Below, piece after piece: positions 1 through 12,632 of a DNA stretch of 64,000 nt. Location: positions 8,161,501 through 8,225,500 of the forward strand of contig NC_134368.1 in the NCBI RefSeq assembly GCF_035582795.1, written 5' to 3'. The notes under the pieces are model-generated. The model saw only the letters and a program-made list of their open reading frames with translations, did no database searches and was not told where the DNA came from. Both the position numbers and the translations under genes were made by a program. This DNA is from Mycteria americana. Its lineage: Eukaryota > Chordata > Aves > Ciconiiformes > Ciconiidae. Position 1 is the stretch's first letter; every line of letters starts with the position of its first letter.

Positions 1-3000
1 CATCATGTGGTACTTTGTGCTTGAGTCAGACTCCAAGGTACAGCACAATTTGTAGCTGGTAACACATAAACCGTGCTATAGCTCGTGTTGCCATATGGGA
101 ATCTCAGCAGAGACAGCCATGAAAATCATAGATTTTTACTGAAGCCTGGAAGCCCTGGTGTCTGTTGATGAGGACAGAGTCAAATAAAACTCAACCCATG
201 GCTCGCCAGGTCTGGCACTACGTGCCGCAGCACTACAGTCATTCGGGAGCAAGGCGGCAGTTGGCTGGGCTGCTCTGGCCCCATCTCTGAAGATGCACTC
301 AAAGGCATGGATAAACTCAGGCTGAAATACAAGCGACAGGTAAACGACCACCGCTCCCACTCCCTGGGCTGAATTAATGTCTTTCCAATACATTTGCAGG
401 GCTGTGCATCACTCTGGGACTCCTTTAAATCACGATACTGCAGTGCAGTTTGCACTAGGTTGCTACTTACTGAGAAAAATGTGAAGCTGGTGATGTTCAC
501 AGTGGTGTCCTGCGGAGCAGGCAGAGATCCTGCCTGCCAGCCTGTCTCAGGCAGACAAGATGCATTGCCCTTTACCCACCGGGTTCCTGAACAATGATGT
601 TCTTCACACCAGCTTTCAGCCCAGGGAACAGTACTGCAACCTGCTCCTTCTCTGGAATAGGCAGATAACAAAAGGACTGAGCAAACCCTGCCTGAAGAGC
701 AGCTTGTGGTAAATTTGTCCCCGTGGAAATGCAACTGCAAGCACAGGGTCAGGAAACAATGTCCTGGGGCTAGGACTCAGGAGTGAAAAATGCTTTGGAA
801 AACACTGGAGACTTCTGAAAAAGGCTCAAGGAATAGCAGCACAGCAGGAGTGGTGTGGAAACATCCCACAGATGGAAGATTTCTGCTCTTGGGCCCTAAA
901 CCTGGCCCTTTTTGTAGTTACACAAACCCTTTTGCAAGGCTGATTGCCCCCTTCCTGTTCCATAGCAGTCTGGCCACTGGGACCTGGAAAAGGCTTGCAC
1001 TGCGTTTCTTTCTCCAGCAAAATTCCCAGAGCTACTGGGGCTGAGAGAGGTAAGCAGGATCAGCCTTTAAATGAAAAATATACTCAATTTTAAGATGAGG
1101 AAGGCATCGGTGATACTTTTGTATATAAAGATACACTCTCACCAGTTCTGCATATAGACACCAGTGAAAATAAAGTGAGAATACCGCAAAATAAAAATGT
1201 TGTGTTTATAAGACTTGACAAGTGATAGAACACAATAAAGCATATTTCCATTATGTATGCTCCCTTGATCTGTTGTGAATCATTGCAACAGAAAAGGTAT
1301 TGTAGCTGTGGCAGCAGCATAGCAGATTGCCATTTAAATTCCCCAGCAGACAAATAATTCCATGATTTAGCAGTCCCCTAGCAGCAGACCACTGGAAATA
1401 ACACCTAAAAGACTCAGGAACTCCCATGCTGTCTCTCTTAGGCCTTATATCAGAGCTCACTGAAGTCAGGAGAGTTTCCTCATTGATTCAAGCAGGCTTT
1501 GGTTCAGGCCATTAAAACAGATGCTCATCACAGTAAATCTGCTGGTGTCAGGGGGAGTGTTTGGGGGTAAATCTACTGTAAGAAAAACTGGTATCAGAGC
1601 CCTTCCGTACTCCGCGCTTTGTGAGGGAACAAGAGACTGAAGCTGAACTAGTGTAAGATATGTTTTATTTTCAAAGCCGTAACTGAGCCTAATTTAAATG
1701 GTGTTTTCTGATGCATTTTTTGCAATTGCTAAGACTGTATTACATTTCGGGCGAGGCAGCCAGCTGGAAATCCAGCGAGAGCAGTAGGCAGAAATTAGTT
1801 CCCCTGTTCACAATCCAGTTGGGCATTTTCAGCTCAGGGGCACTGGTCCCATCTCTTCCTTCCTCACTTATTTTGGAAGCTGAATAAATATTTGCAGCCC
1901 AGAGGAGAGAGCCCACAGGCTACAGAGACAAAAATGGTCCCCATGAGGGTCCTCATGGACAAACCCAGTCTACTGCAGACTGAATTATGAAATGTAATCT
2001 GGAAACTGTCTGTATCCCTGAGGCAACAAGACTTTGTTTCATGAAAAGAAATTGTATTTTTACCATGAAAGCTAGTTATAGGTGGGAGCAAATTCACACA
2101 AATGTGTTTATTCAGAGAAATCCTTGCTCACAGTAAGGTGTATTTTCCACTTTCAGCCAGACGTAGCAATGGTAAAGCAGAGCCAAGGCACTCTGAATCG
2201 TCTTGCAGACAGTTACGACTCTGTTGAGGAGTTTACATTAAACAAATTCTGATAAAATTAAGGAATTTTCCATATTTAACAAAGCTCTTTCGCCTGATCC
2301 CTCATTATTTAATGATTTCTGGGCATTACTGCTCATTCTACAATTGTAAAATATCTGTATCATGTAATTAGCCTAACTAAATACTTCTCAGGGTTTTTGC
2401 TGAGTGTTCATTTTGTGCTTGCTCTTCACTGTGCTAGGACCGCTGAGACCTCTCACAGTGATTTCAAATGTATTCCCATTGATTTAACTACTCCTCCAAG
2501 TGTTTACTCAACAAGATAACAACTATCTTGCCAAAAAATTGTCTGAGGAACATTTAAACTCAACCCACCAGGGAAACAAAAACCAGTGCTCATTAAAAAG
2601 TCTTCGCAGATTCCATGCTCTCACCTGTCCCCCCCATCCCCTCTGTATGCATCCTTTGCTGTCTTGGGAATGTCAGAAATACAGAACTGTGTGCACATCC
2701 CCATGACACAGCACATTTCTCTACAACACCTGCCTCCAAAGCTGAATTACAGGCACTTCTATAACAAATTTTGTAGGGAGATTTTGCTATCGGGCTGCTT
2801 CCTTGGAGGCTGAACAAAAAGAATAAAACACTTGAATTTAGGCAGAGCATCCTAAAAAGGGGTAACCTGTATTAGCCCACGGATCAAGCTGAAATTTTAC
2901 AGTGACCTATGCAGTTCTCATTCTGACAAGCTCCTAGAAGGTTTTCCCAAAAAGCAAACAGGACAGTGTCTATATGGAGTTTAAGGAATGTTTCAGCTGG

Positions 3001-5699
3001 AGGGGAGCCATCTCCATTGAGCTAAGAACACCGCATTCATCTTCATACAGTAAATTTGAAAATAACCTTCTTCACAACTGCAAAATTGTTCCTTGTCTCT
3101 CTCTGTTTACCAGCATAGTTTGTCACCACTTGCATAACAAGTTTTCAGGATGAATCACAGACAAACTGTACAGGGTCTCTGAAATCTCACTTTTCCTCCA
3201 AAGAACACAGTAAAATTTAATTGTTGTTTTTATGAATAGACCAACAGACGGTTTATATCCACAAAATACTCAATATAGCACAGACACTGAAAAACAAGAT
3301 TTTACTAATTATGATAAAATTCTGTATAATCGGCAGTTGTGGTTTAAAATCAACACTGCAGAAATCAAAGTTTTTTCTCTTGGTTATTTCAGCAAGTGAG
3401 GCTCAAATCCAAAGGCCTTCTGGAGTCACTGGAAAAGGTTGCGTCTTCAAAAGGATGTGGTTAATTGAAAGCCATCAAGCAGACCCAGTGGCCCATTAAG
3501 TGCTCTTCCCTAGCACCAGCTGTCCAAGAAGTAACAACAATGCATTATAGTTGAGATGAAGTATAATGGCTTGAACTGACTTCCACGGCTTCCAGCCATG
3601 GACCAAAGCACGGAGACAACGGCACTTACTGTCAAGCAGTGTGATAACAAGACGGTTCACCTCAGGCACGGGCACAACTTGAACTCATAGTCCTTGGCAA
3701 GAGCCCTCACCACCATGGTTTCAAGGGACATTCTGTGCTTTAAAGAGAAGTGGACTAGCCCCTCTCTCCTTCTGTAAACTTTGGCATAATGAAATACTTT
3801 CATTAGTATTTTGGTTTGGAGCAGTCGTGCAGTTCTGAAGCAAGCCCCCATCACTCCCTTTACCGCAGAGTTCACAGAGTTTACTCAGTTTTATGGAGCA
3901 GTTTTAGTGCACCAGATTCCTTTTGTGGGAGACAAATCAAAAATCTCTGCTGTAGCACACCCCAGATGTTCTCCTACAGGGACGTGAGGGTCCCAGACTA
4001 CATCCTCTGGACGTTGCTTCAATCCATATGCCTGGTGGGGCCTTTCTGTGCAGAAGACCAGACTACATATAAATGGAAATAACCCTTTGAACCACATCAT
4101 GTGTGGATGTAAGGACCTCAGAAGCAACCCCTTGGAGATACCCATCCAATTATTTTCTGCCAAGTTGCTTACTATTGTAGAAACTGCCTTGTAGATGCTA
4201 AATTAAGAGTTTTGTCCATCTACAGAGGGACAGAGTTACAGAGACTATTGTGAGCAAGGCTTAAGGTCTGTCTCTGTCTTTAGCACTTTCTTCTGTTAGA
4301 GGTTTTACTTCAATTATATTTCTGGCTCCTGTGAATCCAGTTCTTAGGTGCTTACAGGTCCGTTTGCATCAGTTAGGCCAGAAGTCTGAGCTCCCTGAAG
4401 CAGCAAAAGCACCTAATGGTCATCTGCTATAATGCCACGACTCTTCTGTGAATCTAGCCCACCATCCATGTTACTCCTTTGTTGTTCATCGCTGAACACA
4501 GTGGTGGCACAGGGTGGCCGGACACTTTAATTGCATGCAACCAGGTGACAGATACTGGTGATTAGCTGGTTACTTCCCAGGGCACTAGTGGTTTCCATCC
4601 TAGCATCAGCATTAGAAAATCTAGCTGGTGGGAGCAGGCTGGGTCTGGGACAGTGCAATGAGAAAGGAACTGTAAAAGCAAATTTTCCTGAGGAGAAGGA
4701 TTAGCCTAGGACTTAGGTGATGGCATTTGAGTTAGCTTTTCTCTTTAACAAATAACCCTCAAACAGAATGCTTTTTGGCTTTATACTGAACACTCAGTTG
4801 GCTTCGAACTACAAGGGATCCCATCAAATCCCAGTCTATTTGCACTCTTTTCTGATGGTGTACATCTTTTTGTCTTTTTGTATGCTGGCTGTATATCCCA
4901 TGCGTTACCTTTGAAACTTCATAACTTGTTGTGTAACTTCTTTTTCTTTTTATCCTGACCTAGCTTGCTTTTAAAACCAGCTGTGTCTTTTCACCCGAGG
5001 TGAGGCTTTGCAGCTAGCCTACATTATGTAAACATGTATTGTAACGTCCCCAAACCTGCAGTTAGTCAACAAAAGATCAAACAGACCAACACACTTCAAT
5101 GGTAGCCATCAAAGTCACTCAGACTTTCTCAGCGAAAGCTGCCAGCTTGCATTTTTTCTGTCCAGTGGAAAAGATAAGGCTATTTGTCTTTCTTTCACAG
5201 TTACAAATAAATAACGAAAAGGACAGTAGTTTTGAATGAAATCTTAATCAAATCTGTTCATCTTGGAGTTTATATTTCAAGCCTTTACCTGCATTCCAGA
5301 CTGAAGTCAAATGTCAAACTTTCCCCCTTTATCTTCTCTCCTTGACTCAAGAGAAGATCTGTATCTTTACAGAATGAAACAACTGTTTTCCTTAAAATGT
5401 TTCAATAGGCCTTGATTTTGTAAAACAAGCCACTTCTCTGGCAGGTGCTTTAATTTCAGGGAATTAAAGTAATTGCCACAAAAGGGCTGACAAACCTCGC
5501 AGCTGCTGAAATAAAAGGAGAAGGATCAACTGAGCTGCATGGATGTACACAGTGTGTCTGGGCAGGAGAAGAGGTGGACAGGAAGGGGTTTTTGGTATCG
5601 ACTTCTTTAATATACTTTCTTTTTAAATCCGTTATGGTCCTAAGAGTATATTAAGATATCATCTGCTTTCTTCTCTTCCCTAAATCAACTTTACCAACT
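1..5699. other. Non-coding, nothing recognised
   Basis: Open frames are all under about 190 codons and lack family motifs or coherent splice sites. No repeat family I know. Confidence 0.6.
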
Positions 5700-6150
5700 G
5701 AACCAATTGCGGGTGTCCAGAGAAGAACAAAAAGCACAGTCAGAGCTGTAGAAAACAAGACTGCTGAGGAAAGAGCGCAGAAATAGGGTTTGTTTAGTCT
5801 TCACACAAGAAGACTGAAATGAAGCAGTATAGGCTTACAAAGTAGCTGCAGAGGAGAAAAAGACAAACAGTTCTTCATGTCCACTGATGATAGGACAAGG
5901 AGTAATTGGTTTCCACAGCCCTAAGAGAACTGTAGGTTGGCTGTCAGGGGAGACTTTCTTCTGATGTGATTAATTTTGTGCTAGAGAATCTTGTCCAAGA
6001 ATCTGTGAAACCTCCACCACTGGAGGGTCTCATAAACAGCTGAGGCAGGAATGATTTAAGTGTTCATGAGAATAACTGATCCTGCCTTAGAGGAATGGGC
6101 TGTAGGGTAAAACACTTCTTTGAAATTTCTTCCAACGCTATCTCCCAAGA
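5700..6150 (+). mobile_element. Old, degraded CR1 LINE 3' fragment
   Basis: It contains decayed versions of CR1 end-region signatures: a GGACAAGGAGTAATTGGTTT-like stretch, then CCTCCACCACTGGAGG, and a closing TTTCTTCCAACGCTAT. There is no open frame and the edges are approximate. It is the most diverged CR1 here. Confidence 0.6.
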
Positions 6151-7007
6151 CCTCTTTTTATTTTCTCAAAAAGCCTTGGATTAAGACAGCACTCATGGCT
6201 CAAAGTTGATTCAAAGTTTGGAGTTGTTCATCCCTTAGCCAAGATTTTGGTCTGCACTGCTTTCTCCTTTCTAATCTACCCTTTCAGCTCACACAGGGTA
6301 AAGTGGAGTGAAAACTGAAATCCAAGCAAGGTACCAGCACTGGGAACACCCTCAGCCAGCATAGTCCTCATGGGCAGCCAATCTCTTACTGCTAATATCA
6401 CGTTCTTGCAGAGTTTTTTCACCTGCTACTATCTAACCCCCACTATGTTTAATCTGAATCCTGCCCCTCTCTCTTTCCTGTTCAGGTCGTATCTCCTCAG
6501 GGACAAGAACTGAGCACCCCAATGCGTGTATACAACAGCTAACCCGTGTTGGATGCTAGGCTCAGAAATTATGTCATGGGCAGAAGTTGTTAAACAGATG
6601 TTGGTTTGTGCACTAGTGAGGAATGATTCCCTGTGTTGCAAGAAGCCACAGGGCCACCAAGCATCTGTATTCCCACACACACTTCTGCTTTTTCCACCCA
6701 GAAATCTTGTCTGCATAGATTTTGAGGACTTTAACGTGCTTCCCCAGAATTTCCAGCCATCTTATAGTTTGAACAGGGACGGAGGCCCAGTCATAGCTAT
6801 TACTCTGCAGAACAGAACAAGGGCAAAGCTCCAGGGGGAGGGGAGACAGCCTGCTCATGTGCTGCCCTGTACCATTAGACCTGCTCCTCTTCCCTTCTGG
6901 TCACCTACGTAACCAAGCCTAGAGCAGAAAGGACAGACTGTCTCTCGCCTGTCTTGCATCTCCTTGCAGGTAAGGAAATGATCTCTTTATTCTTACCAGC
7001 GGGTCAA
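6151..7007. other. Non-coding, nothing recognised
   Basis: A plus-strand open frame at 6526-6912 (128 codons) has no recognisable motif and an antisense frame overlaps it. I treat it as chance. Confidence 0.55.
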
Positions 7008-7556
7008 AAGAGGCTATTATCCTGCTGTATTCAGGGTTGGTGGGACCTCACCTTGAGTACTGTGTGCAGTTCTGAGCCCCACAATTTAAGAAGGTTGCTA
7101 AGGTCCTTGAATGCACCCAGAGGAGGGCAACAAAGCTGGTGACAGGGCTGGAAGGAATGTCCTATGAGGAGCAGCTAAGGACTTTGGGCTTGTTTAGTTT
7201 GGAGAGAAGGAGGCTGAGGGGCGACCTCATTGCTCTCTACAGCTTCCTGAGGAGGGGACATGGAGAGGGAGGTGCTGAGCTCTTCTCCCTGGTATCCAGT
7301 GACAGGATGTGTAGGAATGGTTCAAAGCTGCACCAGAGGAGGTTCAGACTGGACACTAGGAAGCATTTCTTTACCGAGAGGGTGGTTAAACACTGGAACA
7401 GTCTTCCTAGAGGTGGTTGATGCCCCAAGCCTGTCAGTGTTTAAGAGGCATTTGATCAATGCCCTTAACAACATGCTTCAACTTTTGAATTCAGCAATTC
7501 AACTGAATTGGTCAGGTAGTTGGACTAGATGATCATTGTAGGTCCCTTCCAACTAA
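7008..7556 (+). mobile_element. CR1 LINE, 5'-truncated, end of ORF2 plus 3' UTR
   Basis: The sequence encodes a CR1 ORF2 tail: [29 protein letters not shown], then [19 protein letters not shown]. The frame shifts near 7,415 to [14 protein letters not shown]. The 3' UTR ends GTTGGACTAGATGATCATTG, then TAGGTCCCTTCCAACT. The element is a dead copy, missing everything upstream of the last part of reverse transcriptase. It is followed by a pentameric ATTCT tail. Confidence 0.93.
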
Positions 7557-7559
7557 AAT

Positions 7560-7608
7560 ATTCTATTCTATTCTATTCTATTCTATTCTATTCTATTCTA
7601 TTCTATTC
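7560..7608 (+). repeat. (ATTCT)n microsatellite tail of CR1
   Basis: About ten perfect copies of a 5-bp unit directly follow the CR1 3' end. The tail probably derives from the element's own 3' repeat. Confidence 0.95.
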
Positions 7609-8445
7609 AAAACTGGATAACTATTTACATGCAGGCAGATAGTACATATGCTTGGGGAATACATACAAAGACACGTTTTTCTCCCTGTAATTGTGAGTGC
7701 AAGTAACAAAAGAGAATGCCAGGCACAGAGAAATAAGTTTCCACTGCTTAAATAAAGTACGGTGAGAAAAGATGGAAATAAGTGCAGCCAGGAAGAGGTT
7801 AGAAAAATATTTTGATGCCTACGAAATCATCTGAAAAGAACATTTCATTAATGTAAAGGGCTTTTCTTTCTCTTCCAGTTTAACACCTTTGAATATATTT
7901 TTAACTGGATTTTTTCTGAGCTCATATTTAAGTTACTTGCTTCTCTATAGAGAACTTCACCTGGGCCATTCCTATGTTGCTGGATGTGAAGGTGCTCAGA
8001 AATCACACAACAAAGCCGAGTGCCAGCCTCATGGAGAGGGAGGAAGAATTAATCATTTTGTATGCATGTAATTACGGCTTCTGGGTGTAAATCCAGAATT
8101 CTCCAGTAAATTCTATTGGAGATTGTTTTGGATTCCTACATTTCAGTTTCAAAATCACGTCATGGGCTCCCACTCTGTAGTCTCCTTCCCCGACAGCGCT
8201 CCCCACAGCATGAATGCGCAGAACCCTGCTTTGCAGATGCATTTTTTCCAAGCATCCTGCAGAAAACATTCTTGCAATGCTGCATTATATGTAAAATATA
8301 TGAAGTACTCCATCTAAACATTTAGGAAGGCCTGACACAGTCAGACCATGCAGAGAAATACTAGCCAGTCTGAAGCTGAAAGGTTTTCAAAGAACAGTAT
8401 TGGCTTCATGTCCTTGCATAGGTGGCAAGGTCAGTTCTGAACCTG

Positions 8446-8533
8446 CAGGAATTGCAGGGGTTGTGCCTTTGGTGGACAATCCAAAAGACCAGGAATTGCA
8501 GGGGTTGCACCTTTTGAGGACAATCCGAAGGAC
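8446..8533. repeat. Tandem duplication of a 44-bp unit
   Basis: Two head-to-tail copies (8446-8489 and 8490-8533), both starting CAGGAATTGCAGGGGTTG and containing GGACAATCC, differ at a handful of positions. No coding potential. Confidence 0.9.
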
Positions 8534-9661
8534 CATTTAGAGTTGTAGTTTTCTCTAATCTTCAAGATCTTAACTATTGTTAACACAGAAACAATCCAAT
8601 TACTTTTTTTGTTTTCTCTCCCTGCCTTTGCTATAAGTATTTCGACGCTCCAGCTGGCACCATTCCCTTCCAAATTTACCGCCATCCTCTCCTTCCACTC
8701 CTTTCTTCATGGTCCCATTTCCTGCTCCCTTCACCTTCTCGTGTCTCTCTTCTCTGTTGCTTCTGTATCTAATGCATCCTGCCAGTGTCTGTTTACATCT
8801 CTACCTCATTCCAGTCCCTTTTAACAAGTTATTCCTTTCAAAATGCCCACGAAGAGAAACTAATAATGGGGCAAAAGATCACCACGAAGTCCTTCACCTC
8901 TTTGACGCTGCATCCTGTCTCCTCTGTGTCCAGTCCTCGCAGTGTGGGCTGCCTTTCCCCTCTCTCAGTCCTGTCCAATGCCAAGAAACTTCATAAATAA
9001 TTAGGAGAAGCGATTTGGTTTGGAGAATGAGGCACTGACATTGCTCTGCTTTTGGCCCTGTCATTAAGCTGCTAAATGACCTCGAATAACTTCTTTAACC
9101 TCGTCTGTCCCAATCTGTCTCATCCCGTGACTTTTTTCAACAAAACGTGTAAGCTCCTGGGATCTGTTATGTGCTGTTAAAGCCTCTTGAACAAAAGGGC
9201 TCTATTTTCTTATTGGCTGGCTCAGCTGGGACTTACTCCCTGTAACCACAGACATTTACACTGTGAATATCTACATCTGAGCTACTCGCTAAAGTTTCCT
9301 AGACAGTCAGAGGGGAACAAAAGGCAGTTTTAGGTTGAGATTCACCTAAGCAAATCACCTAAGAAGCCCAAAGTAGGCTTCACCTTTGGGATGAAATTAA
9401 TTGCTCCATCAGAATGCTTGCATGTTGAAAATAGTCCCCCAAATATTGACTGATTGCAATTCTTTGGTGAATTTAGCTGAAATACCTAAATTATATTGGG
9501 CCAACTAGGTTGCATTTTTCAATAAATAAACTATTCCATTAAAAAAAATCACCCAGATCTTTTGGGAAATACTAAATGTTTGAAAGGTGATTTTTCTAAG
9601 TCTTTTCAGAAGTGTCTTTGTAAATGGATTCTTGAATTTCTGCTTCACCAGGGAGTTTTAA

Positions 9662-9694
9662 CACAGTTCATGCTCCTGAAGCTCATGAACTGTG
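9662..9694. repeat. Inverted repeat, 11-bp perfect arms
   Basis: CACAGTTCATG (9662-9672) and CATGAACTGTG (9684-9694) flank an 11-base spacer. It could form a hairpin. Function unknown. Confidence 0.85.
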
Positions 9695-12498
9695 CACAAT
9701 GCATGTAGACATGCAGATACCAGCAAGTCAGCACACCAGACCCACCTCAGAGATCCCCTGTTGGATTTGTGTAAGCAGAACGCCTGAGCTCCTTAACATC
9801 TCGAGAACTACATCAGTACCTAAACATGGATGTAACACCACAAAAATAAGACGTGACAAAAACACTTTTCCTGCCTTGAAAGAGAACTTCCATGAAATGG
9901 CATCTGCTGAAGAGCTCATGGGAAGGAATATTCTGTTTTCCTACCCAAAGGAAGAAGTTTTGAGAACAACAGCCCTCTTGCAAGGCAACTAGATGGAAAG
10001 GTCATGTCACTCACCAAATATGCAGAAATGGAAGAGCTGAATAACTGACTAGCATGAACATTACACCTATCACTGCTAATCAACATCACCTCATACAGCT
10101 GAAATGGCAGTAGAATATTGGAGTGTCTTTGAAAAAGCTAAATAACAGAATGAACTTTTGAAAAAAAGTCAAAGTTTTGCCAAAACCTATTACATGCACT
10201 CTGCAAAGGGGTGTCTGTGAGCAACTGGGAGGGAAACAATAACAATAAACTGGAGGAATAGCTTTCATAGGATAATAAATGAATTGCAAATAGCACACAT
10301 GTCAGACACACTAATTCTAAAACAGAAAACTGTTCCAAAACAGAAATAAAATGAGGTTGTGACTGGGACAAATAGCCTCTTCATCCTTAGAAAAGGAGAG
10401 ACACCTTCCTGAGTAAAGAATTAATTTATAAAAAAAAGAAATCTTTAGAGTTCAGTTGCCATTTTATGTGCCAAAGTAAAAAAAAAAAACATATATACAC
10501 CCATTCAACCACCCCAAAATCCCAAGCACCTAGAGACAATAGTACACAGAGTATGAGGCCTGCAATGCCCAGTCAAAGAGACCTTTTGGAGCCCACTTGA
10601 AACTGGATTAGGCACAACTAGGGGAATGGATCTAGCCCTAGAAGAAAACATTCCACAAGGAAGAAAATTCAAGGAATTTGTTCAGTTATTAGTCGCAGTT
10701 ATTGCAAATGCCTGTGCTAGCTGTATGAGGCTGGAGAAGTCATCGTGGACAATGGAAAACGGAGATGGATGCAGATCCTGTGAAGGAAACAGAGGAGTTA
10801 GTACCTTCCTGTAAGTCTCTTCCTCCCAGTGCTCCTCAGGAAGGGCTGGTAAAATGTGGAGGCTTAATTATTTCAGCTCGTGTGAGTTTGATACTCCAGA
10901 GAAATACTGGAGTGGCTTGTAATTCTGAAAACTGGAAGTTGCTCAGCCAAAACTTTAGTTAGTTTGAAGCCAAGGAATCCACCCTTGTATACAGCAGCTG
11001 GAGATGTAAAGAAGAGGAGATATAACTAACTGGATGGAAAACTTCATCAGTCCCCGCATCCCTCCAATCCCATGCCACTGCATTGACCTGTAGATCATTG
11101 CTAAGGAAAGAGGGGATCGTCTGTTTTTAATAACTCTGCTGAGACCACTACAGTACAACTATGTAATGTGAACACCTGGTAACTGAGGACAGAATGGAGG
11201 CTAATCATCTCATTTTGAATGGGCCACCAGCCCAAATACCATTTGCATTTATTATCAGGCTGGACGGGACTTTAGCTGGGCTTAGAAAAGAAAATTGTAT
11301 CTTTCAACAAGCCCCTTGAGCATCCTGTTTAAGGAAGAAACAGCACTGAGACATCACAGTAAGGTAATGGAAAAACATAGGGTCTTCTTTCTTGAAGTAC
11401 ATGTCTAATGTTTAGAGCTATCTTTCTGTGGTGGTAACATTGTGCAGGCCTGCAGAAAACAAAAGCTATGTGCAGGTGCTCAGAAACACCCCAGGAGCAG
11501 CCACAGATGAATCCAAACTACGATCCTCCAGTCGTCTTTGAGGTAGAGCACTGACAACCTGTATCTTCGGAGGCTTGCATTGACATGTCCTGAAAGAGGA
11601 TCAGCAGCAGTCTTGGAATTGCTTAGGAGTCCTAATGTTTATGGCAAAGCCTTTTAGAACTGAATAGGGCTAAAAAATAAAATATTCCAGAGAAATTAGT
11701 CTGCGAAACAGCACAATGTCATAGAGAGTGAAAGCCTGTAAAAATTCTGCATTGAGGATGTAATTCTGTGCTAAACTCCCCTGAAGGATTTAACTGCTGG
11801 TTCAAACATAACCAGTTTGCACTGCTTGGATTAGTAAATAATGTTCTGCTGCACCGCCAGTGCTTGTGTCTGCCTTCTGTAAAATTACGGCTTATTTCTT
11901 TCCTTTTGGTCAAAGAGCAGTTCGGATGGTGGTCAGTAAAGGAAAGGGACGCTTGAGAAACAGAAGAGGGTGACTTTGTAGTGAAGATTCATTTAGACGA
12001 TTTGGTATCTATTACAAGCTGAAGTCAGACAGTGTCTGCATGCAAATGTAGGGAGGTAGTGAAAGAGAACTTCACACAGTGAGAGGGTCCTTCTTCTTCA
12101 TTAGCATTTACAAAGTAAGTAAGTAAATGACATAAATATGGGATCTGATAACTGGAAACACACTGGACATGCCCTGCATGTCACAAGGCTCTCGGGCCTC
12201 TCTGCTAGCACCATGTGCTACCATCATGTCCAGGTGCTCTCTTCATCCAGTTGACTTTAAGGATTTATTACCAGTGTGGAAAGAGTCTGCAATCTCACAT
12301 CGGGTAGGACATGGCTGTCTGCTGCTGCACACAAGGAAAACCTTTGTCTTCTAATTCCTTGTCCCTTGAGCAGAACAGCTGCACTTAGGGGAAGGTAATA
12401 AGGATATTCCCAGATGCCCTAAATTGTTTGCCATGCTCTCTATGGCTGGAAAGCAGGAAAAAGAGAAAGAGGGTGCGACTCAGAAAATGACAGTGCAT

Positions 12499-12632
12499 GC
12501 CCCATGCCTGTCAGTGTTTAAGAGGCACTTGGAGAATGCCCTTACACGCTTTAACTTTTGGTCAGCCCTGAAGTGGTCAGGTAGTTGGACTAGATGATCG
12601 TTGTAGGTCAATATTCTAGTCTAGTCTAGTCT
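12499..12632 (+). mobile_element. CR1 LINE 3' end, same subfamily as the 7-kb copy
   Basis: It shares CCTGTCAGTGTTTAAGAGGC and GTAGTTGGACTAGATGATC with the copy at 7 kb. It ends in an ATTCTAGTCTAGTCTAGTCT tail, again pentameric (12612-12632). Only the last 130 bp is retained. Confidence 0.88.

Larger units (their letters stand above)
7609..12498. other. Non-coding, nothing recognised apart from the listed repeats
   Basis: It holds the 44-bp tandem pair at 8.45 kb and the inverted repeat at 9.66 kb. No exon-like segment found. Confidence 0.6.

Noticed and set aside
6526-6912. 128-codon plus-strand frame
   Set aside because: It has no motif, mixed composition and overlapping antisense frames.
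7139-7420. 93-codon frame that looks like a conserved protein
   Set aside because: It is the decayed end of CR1 ORF2, counted as a transposon and not a host gene.
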